In this document: positions 62,441-64,000 of the stretch, in pieces | How the letters are laid out: every line of letters starts with the position of its first letter | Numbering within the stretch: position 1 is the stretch's first letter | Assembly: GCA_000955785.1 (NCBI GenBank) | Contig: JYOD01000007.1 | Location: 17,341 to 81,340, forward strand | Reading direction: 5' to 3' | Source: Burkholderiaceae bacterium 16 | GTDB lineage: Bacteria > Pseudomonadota > Gammaproteobacteria > Burkholderiales > Burkholderiaceae | Length of the DNA: 64,000 nt | The notes under the pieces: generated by a model | What the model was told of the DNA's origin: nothing | Databases searched by the model: none | Seen by the model: only the letters and a program-made list of their open reading frames with translations | Translations under genes and position numbers: made by a program

Positions 62441-63031
62441 GACGCTTCCTTAGCCAGGATCAGGGTTCCTCCCTGTGGCGATCCGGCAGGGAACCTGCAG
62501 CAGTGTCGCGAGCGCGGTGCGCCCGTGCGTCGTCCAAAGAGACGAATCTGCGCGCCGGGCGCCTTTCCACGGCTTTACCGACATCGACGGCAGCCGGCCG
62601 GACGCCTGGCGCTGCGTTCCCGAAGTACAGGACGCGGACAAGCCTGCCGACACAATCGGCTACCGCCCACGGTTGCGGCCAGGCTCCCCGCCTGGCGCGA
62701 CAACAAAAAAAGCCATTCCGAAGAATGGCCTTTTACACCCCGCGACATCCACACCTCGTAAATCCTGCCCCGTTGGCTCTCTGGCCTGTGTAGGCATGCT
62801 GGATCACGCTGCGAAGATCGGCAAACAAGTCGTTCCAGGCGGCAATACCGCTTATGGTCCAGTTGTCAGATCTATTAACTTATGCACTGCGACTTGTCAC
62901 GCGACGGATCATACGTATTCTTGCTGATACAACGTATGGAGAATAGCCCCTATTTTTCCTCTCTGTTCTCGGGCTCGTCCTTGCTCGCTTGTGCCTTGCC
63001 TTCTCCGGGGCAGTGCGCCAGGTGCATGGCG
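62441..63031. other. Gene-poor stretch with one strong terminator
   Basis: No convincing gene in 591 bases. Short open frames on both strands have no recognisable domain. It contains the intrinsic terminator at 62705-62734. The section around 62830-62960 is noticeably AT-richer than the rest of the window. Confidence 0.5.
62705..62734. terminator. Bidirectional intrinsic terminator
   Basis: GCCATTC and GAATGGC form a perfect 7-bp stem around CGAA, with an A-run on the left and a CTTTT run on the right. It is the best textbook Rho-independent terminator in the window, yet no clear gene ends beside it, which suggests that an adjacent gene was lost. Confidence 0.85.
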
Positions 63032-63223
63032 TTAGCCAAAGATGCGCGTATCGGCCGCTGCGTCGTCCCGCTTTGGCAGACGCTCGCGGAGTTGTCGTTC
63101 CAGGTCGCAGATGCGGAGATCGACGCGGGTTTGTTTCCGGGCACGCCGGATCGCGAGTGCTGTACAGAGCACGGCAGCAAAGGTGCAGCATAGCGCGGCG
63201 AGCTGTGGCAGATTGTCTTGCAT
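63032..63223 (-). CDS. Possible small membrane protein
   Basis: A 63-residue frame with one hydrophobic segment (about residues 5-26, including LAALCCTFAAVLCTALAI) and a charged, probably helical tail (LRICDLERQLRERLPKR). The ribosome binding site before the ATG is weak. The pattern of a short anchor plus coiled tail is plausible for a real small protein, but no family is recognised. Confidence 0.4.
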   Translation of the reverse strand: MQDNLPQLAALCCTFAAVLCTALAIRRARKQTRVDLRICDLERQLRERLPKRDDAAADTRIFG

Positions 63224-63658
63224 AGGGATACTCGGGCTTCTGTGGGCGCCATGGCGCGCTCGGGCGCGGGCAGCGCCAACATGCGGCATGGCGGAGCCCG
63301 CCGCTAAGGGAATAACGGCAGCGGCACGCAAATTTTTAGTTCGGTGGCGGCGCATCTCCGGGTCTGTTTTGCCTATGATTTTTCCATAAGCGTTGCGCAG
63401 GCCATGCATCCGGCGCGGCCACAAAGCCGTGCGCGCGCGGGTCAGGCGTTGCTCCGTGGCAACGAGCCCGCGCCTGCCGGCTTGCGCGCCGCCCCCGATA
63501 GCCAGCTTGCAGGCGGTGCGGGCAAGGCCGTTGCCATCCTCCGTGACATCGCCGCAGCAACGCCTGGTGCGCTAGCCCACGTTCTATTTGCGCGGCCGCG
63601 GGTAGGCTCCATACGTCGCGGGCAGGTCTGACCCACCTGTTCGCGCTTTGCGCCTCGC
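63224..63658. other. Gene-free stretch
   Basis: 435 bases with no supported gene. Overlapping open frames in several phases are arginine- and alanine-rich, as expected by chance in GC-rich DNA. I see no repeat of note; the hairpin at its right border is listed separately. Confidence 0.5.
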
Positions 63659-63680
63659 CTATCCCCCGGTGGGCGAGGCG
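63651..63680. terminator. Hairpin at the end of the small glycine-rich protein gene
   Basis: CGCCTCGCC and GGCGAGGCG pair perfectly around a 12-base loop, and TCTTTCT follows on the plus strand. The stem overlaps the last seven codons and stop of the leftward small gene at 63659-63799. Confidence 0.6.
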
Positions 63681-63799
63681 TCTTTCTGCACCGCCAGCGT
63701 CGTGCCGACAGCTTTCGCGCTTGTCCCGCAGCGGAACGGCATGTTGCCGCAGCCCTGCCCGCCACCCATGCCGGCGCTGTTCTTTTCCTGGGGATCCAT
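63659..63799 (-). CDS. Small glycine- and cysteine-containing protein
   Basis: A 46-residue protein whose centre, GMGGGQGCGNMPFRCGTS, holds two cysteines six residues apart in a glycine-rich stretch. GGAGGCGGGC precedes the ATG at 63797-63799, an unusually good ribosome binding site for a spurious frame. No family is recognised. It diverges from the GDP-mannose hydrolase gene. Confidence 0.55.
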   Translation of the reverse strand: MDPQEKNSAGMGGGQGCGNMPFRCGTSAKAVGTTLAVQKDASPTGG

Positions 63800-63866
63800 G
63801 CCCGCCTCCGGCTGAATGAAGCAACGCGGGGCAGGATGTTGCCTGTCGATTTCGGAGCCGATTTCA

Positions 63867-64000
63867 ATGCTCGTCGGGAAGGATTTCTTCTTTGTGGTGC
63901 GCCATGCACCGCTGGTCTCGATCGACCTGCTCGTCACCGATGCGCAAGGCCGGGTGCTGCTTGGCCGGCGCCGTAACCGGCCGGCGCAAGGTACGTGGTT
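63867..64000 (+). CDS. gmm: GDP-mannose mannosyl hydrolase, truncated by window end
   Basis: The first 44 codons of a Nudix-type GDP-mannose mannosyl hydrolase. FFFVVRHAPLVSIDLLVTDA, GRVLLGRRRNRPAQGTW matches the start of E. coli Gmm (VVRSTPLVSLDFIVE, LLGKRTNRPAQGYW). GGAG lies nine bases before ATG 63867. The Nudix box lies beyond the window. Such genes usually belong to polysaccharide or nucleotide-sugar clusters, so the region to the right may be one. Confidence 0.82.
   Translation, partial: MLVGKDFFFVVRHAPLVSIDLLVTDAQGRVLLGRRRNRPAQGTW

Noticed and set aside
62882-63193. 103-codon plus-strand frame
   Set aside because: No ribosome binding site or domain, and it overlaps the more plausible minus-strand small membrane protein.

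Overview
The window looks like a chromosomal or megaplasmid segment of a high-GC betaproteobacterium of the Burkholderiales, most likely Cupriavidus or a close relative. This is an inference from gene content: five Bug/TctC-type periplasmic receptors, six LysR-type regulator loci (one a fragment), strong GGAGA-type ribosome binding sites, and many small catabolic operons each with its own regulator. I see no rRNA, tRNA, CRISPR array, complete insertion sequence or replication origin.

Layout. (1) 54-8325: leftward amidohydrolase, TRAP receptor and Fe-dependent alcohol dehydrogenase; divergent from them a rightward operon of crotonase, CoA-transferase, Bug receptor, second amidohydrolase and an FlK-like thioesterase; a GcvA-type LysR gene follows tail to tail. 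(2) 9268-14302: degraded stretch, patatin-like phospholipase and a 1137-residue cyclase/ATPase/TPR protein. (3) 14536-22650: sugar-acid module with LysR genes, enolase-superfamily dehydratase, PdxA2-like dehydrogenase, Bug receptor, 2-keto-3-deoxyarabonate dehydratase-like protein and ketoglutarate semialdehyde dehydrogenase. (4) 22725-26180: isochorismatase-like hydrolase and an HpaB/AbfD-family protein, divergent from a TetR gene with a perfect operator, then a YbaK deacylase. (5) 26260-31794: small housekeeping and accessory genes (lipoprotein, GNAT, GST, cupin, DUF6881, cytochrome c, FKBP, DUF1272, GlxA-type regulator). (6) 31806-37734: CoA-transferase, Bug receptor, acyl-CoA dehydrogenase and acyl-CoA ligase, divergent from LysR. 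(7) 37833-45353: AraC-type regulator divergent from acyl-CoA ligase, crotonase, DUF485/SSS symporter and a methylmalonate-semialdehyde dehydrogenase. (8) 45554-48669: membrane protein, methanethiol oxidase-like protein, an unlisted small secreted peptide, and a DUF1275 protein. (9) 48880-55649: intradiol dioxygenase, SDR, BKACE, quinone-oxidoreductase-like protein, cupin, porin remnant, Bug receptor and LacI regulator, with two identical perfect LacI-type operators. (10) 55666-60911: LysR fragment, LhgO-like oxidoreductase, Bug receptor, RraA-like protein and 2-hydroxyacid dehydrogenase, divergent from LysR. (11) 60912-64000: gene-poor, decaying end with a broken Nudix gene, a frameshifted SDR, small proteins and a truncated GDP-mannose mannosyl hydrolase gene at the edge.

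The most interesting unit is region 9. A hydroxyquinol-type ring-cleavage dioxygenase shares an apparent regulon with a beta-keto acid cleavage enzyme that lacks the amine-binding glutamate of the lysine-pathway enzyme. This suggests, as inference, ring cleavage to a keto acid that is split directly with acetyl-CoA, replacing the usual CoA-transferase/thiolase step. Region 3 looks like an alpha-ketoglutarate semialdehyde route using an enolase-superfamily dehydratase. Region 4 holds a protein of the 4-hydroxybutyryl-CoA dehydratase lineage that has lost two of four iron-sulfur ligands.
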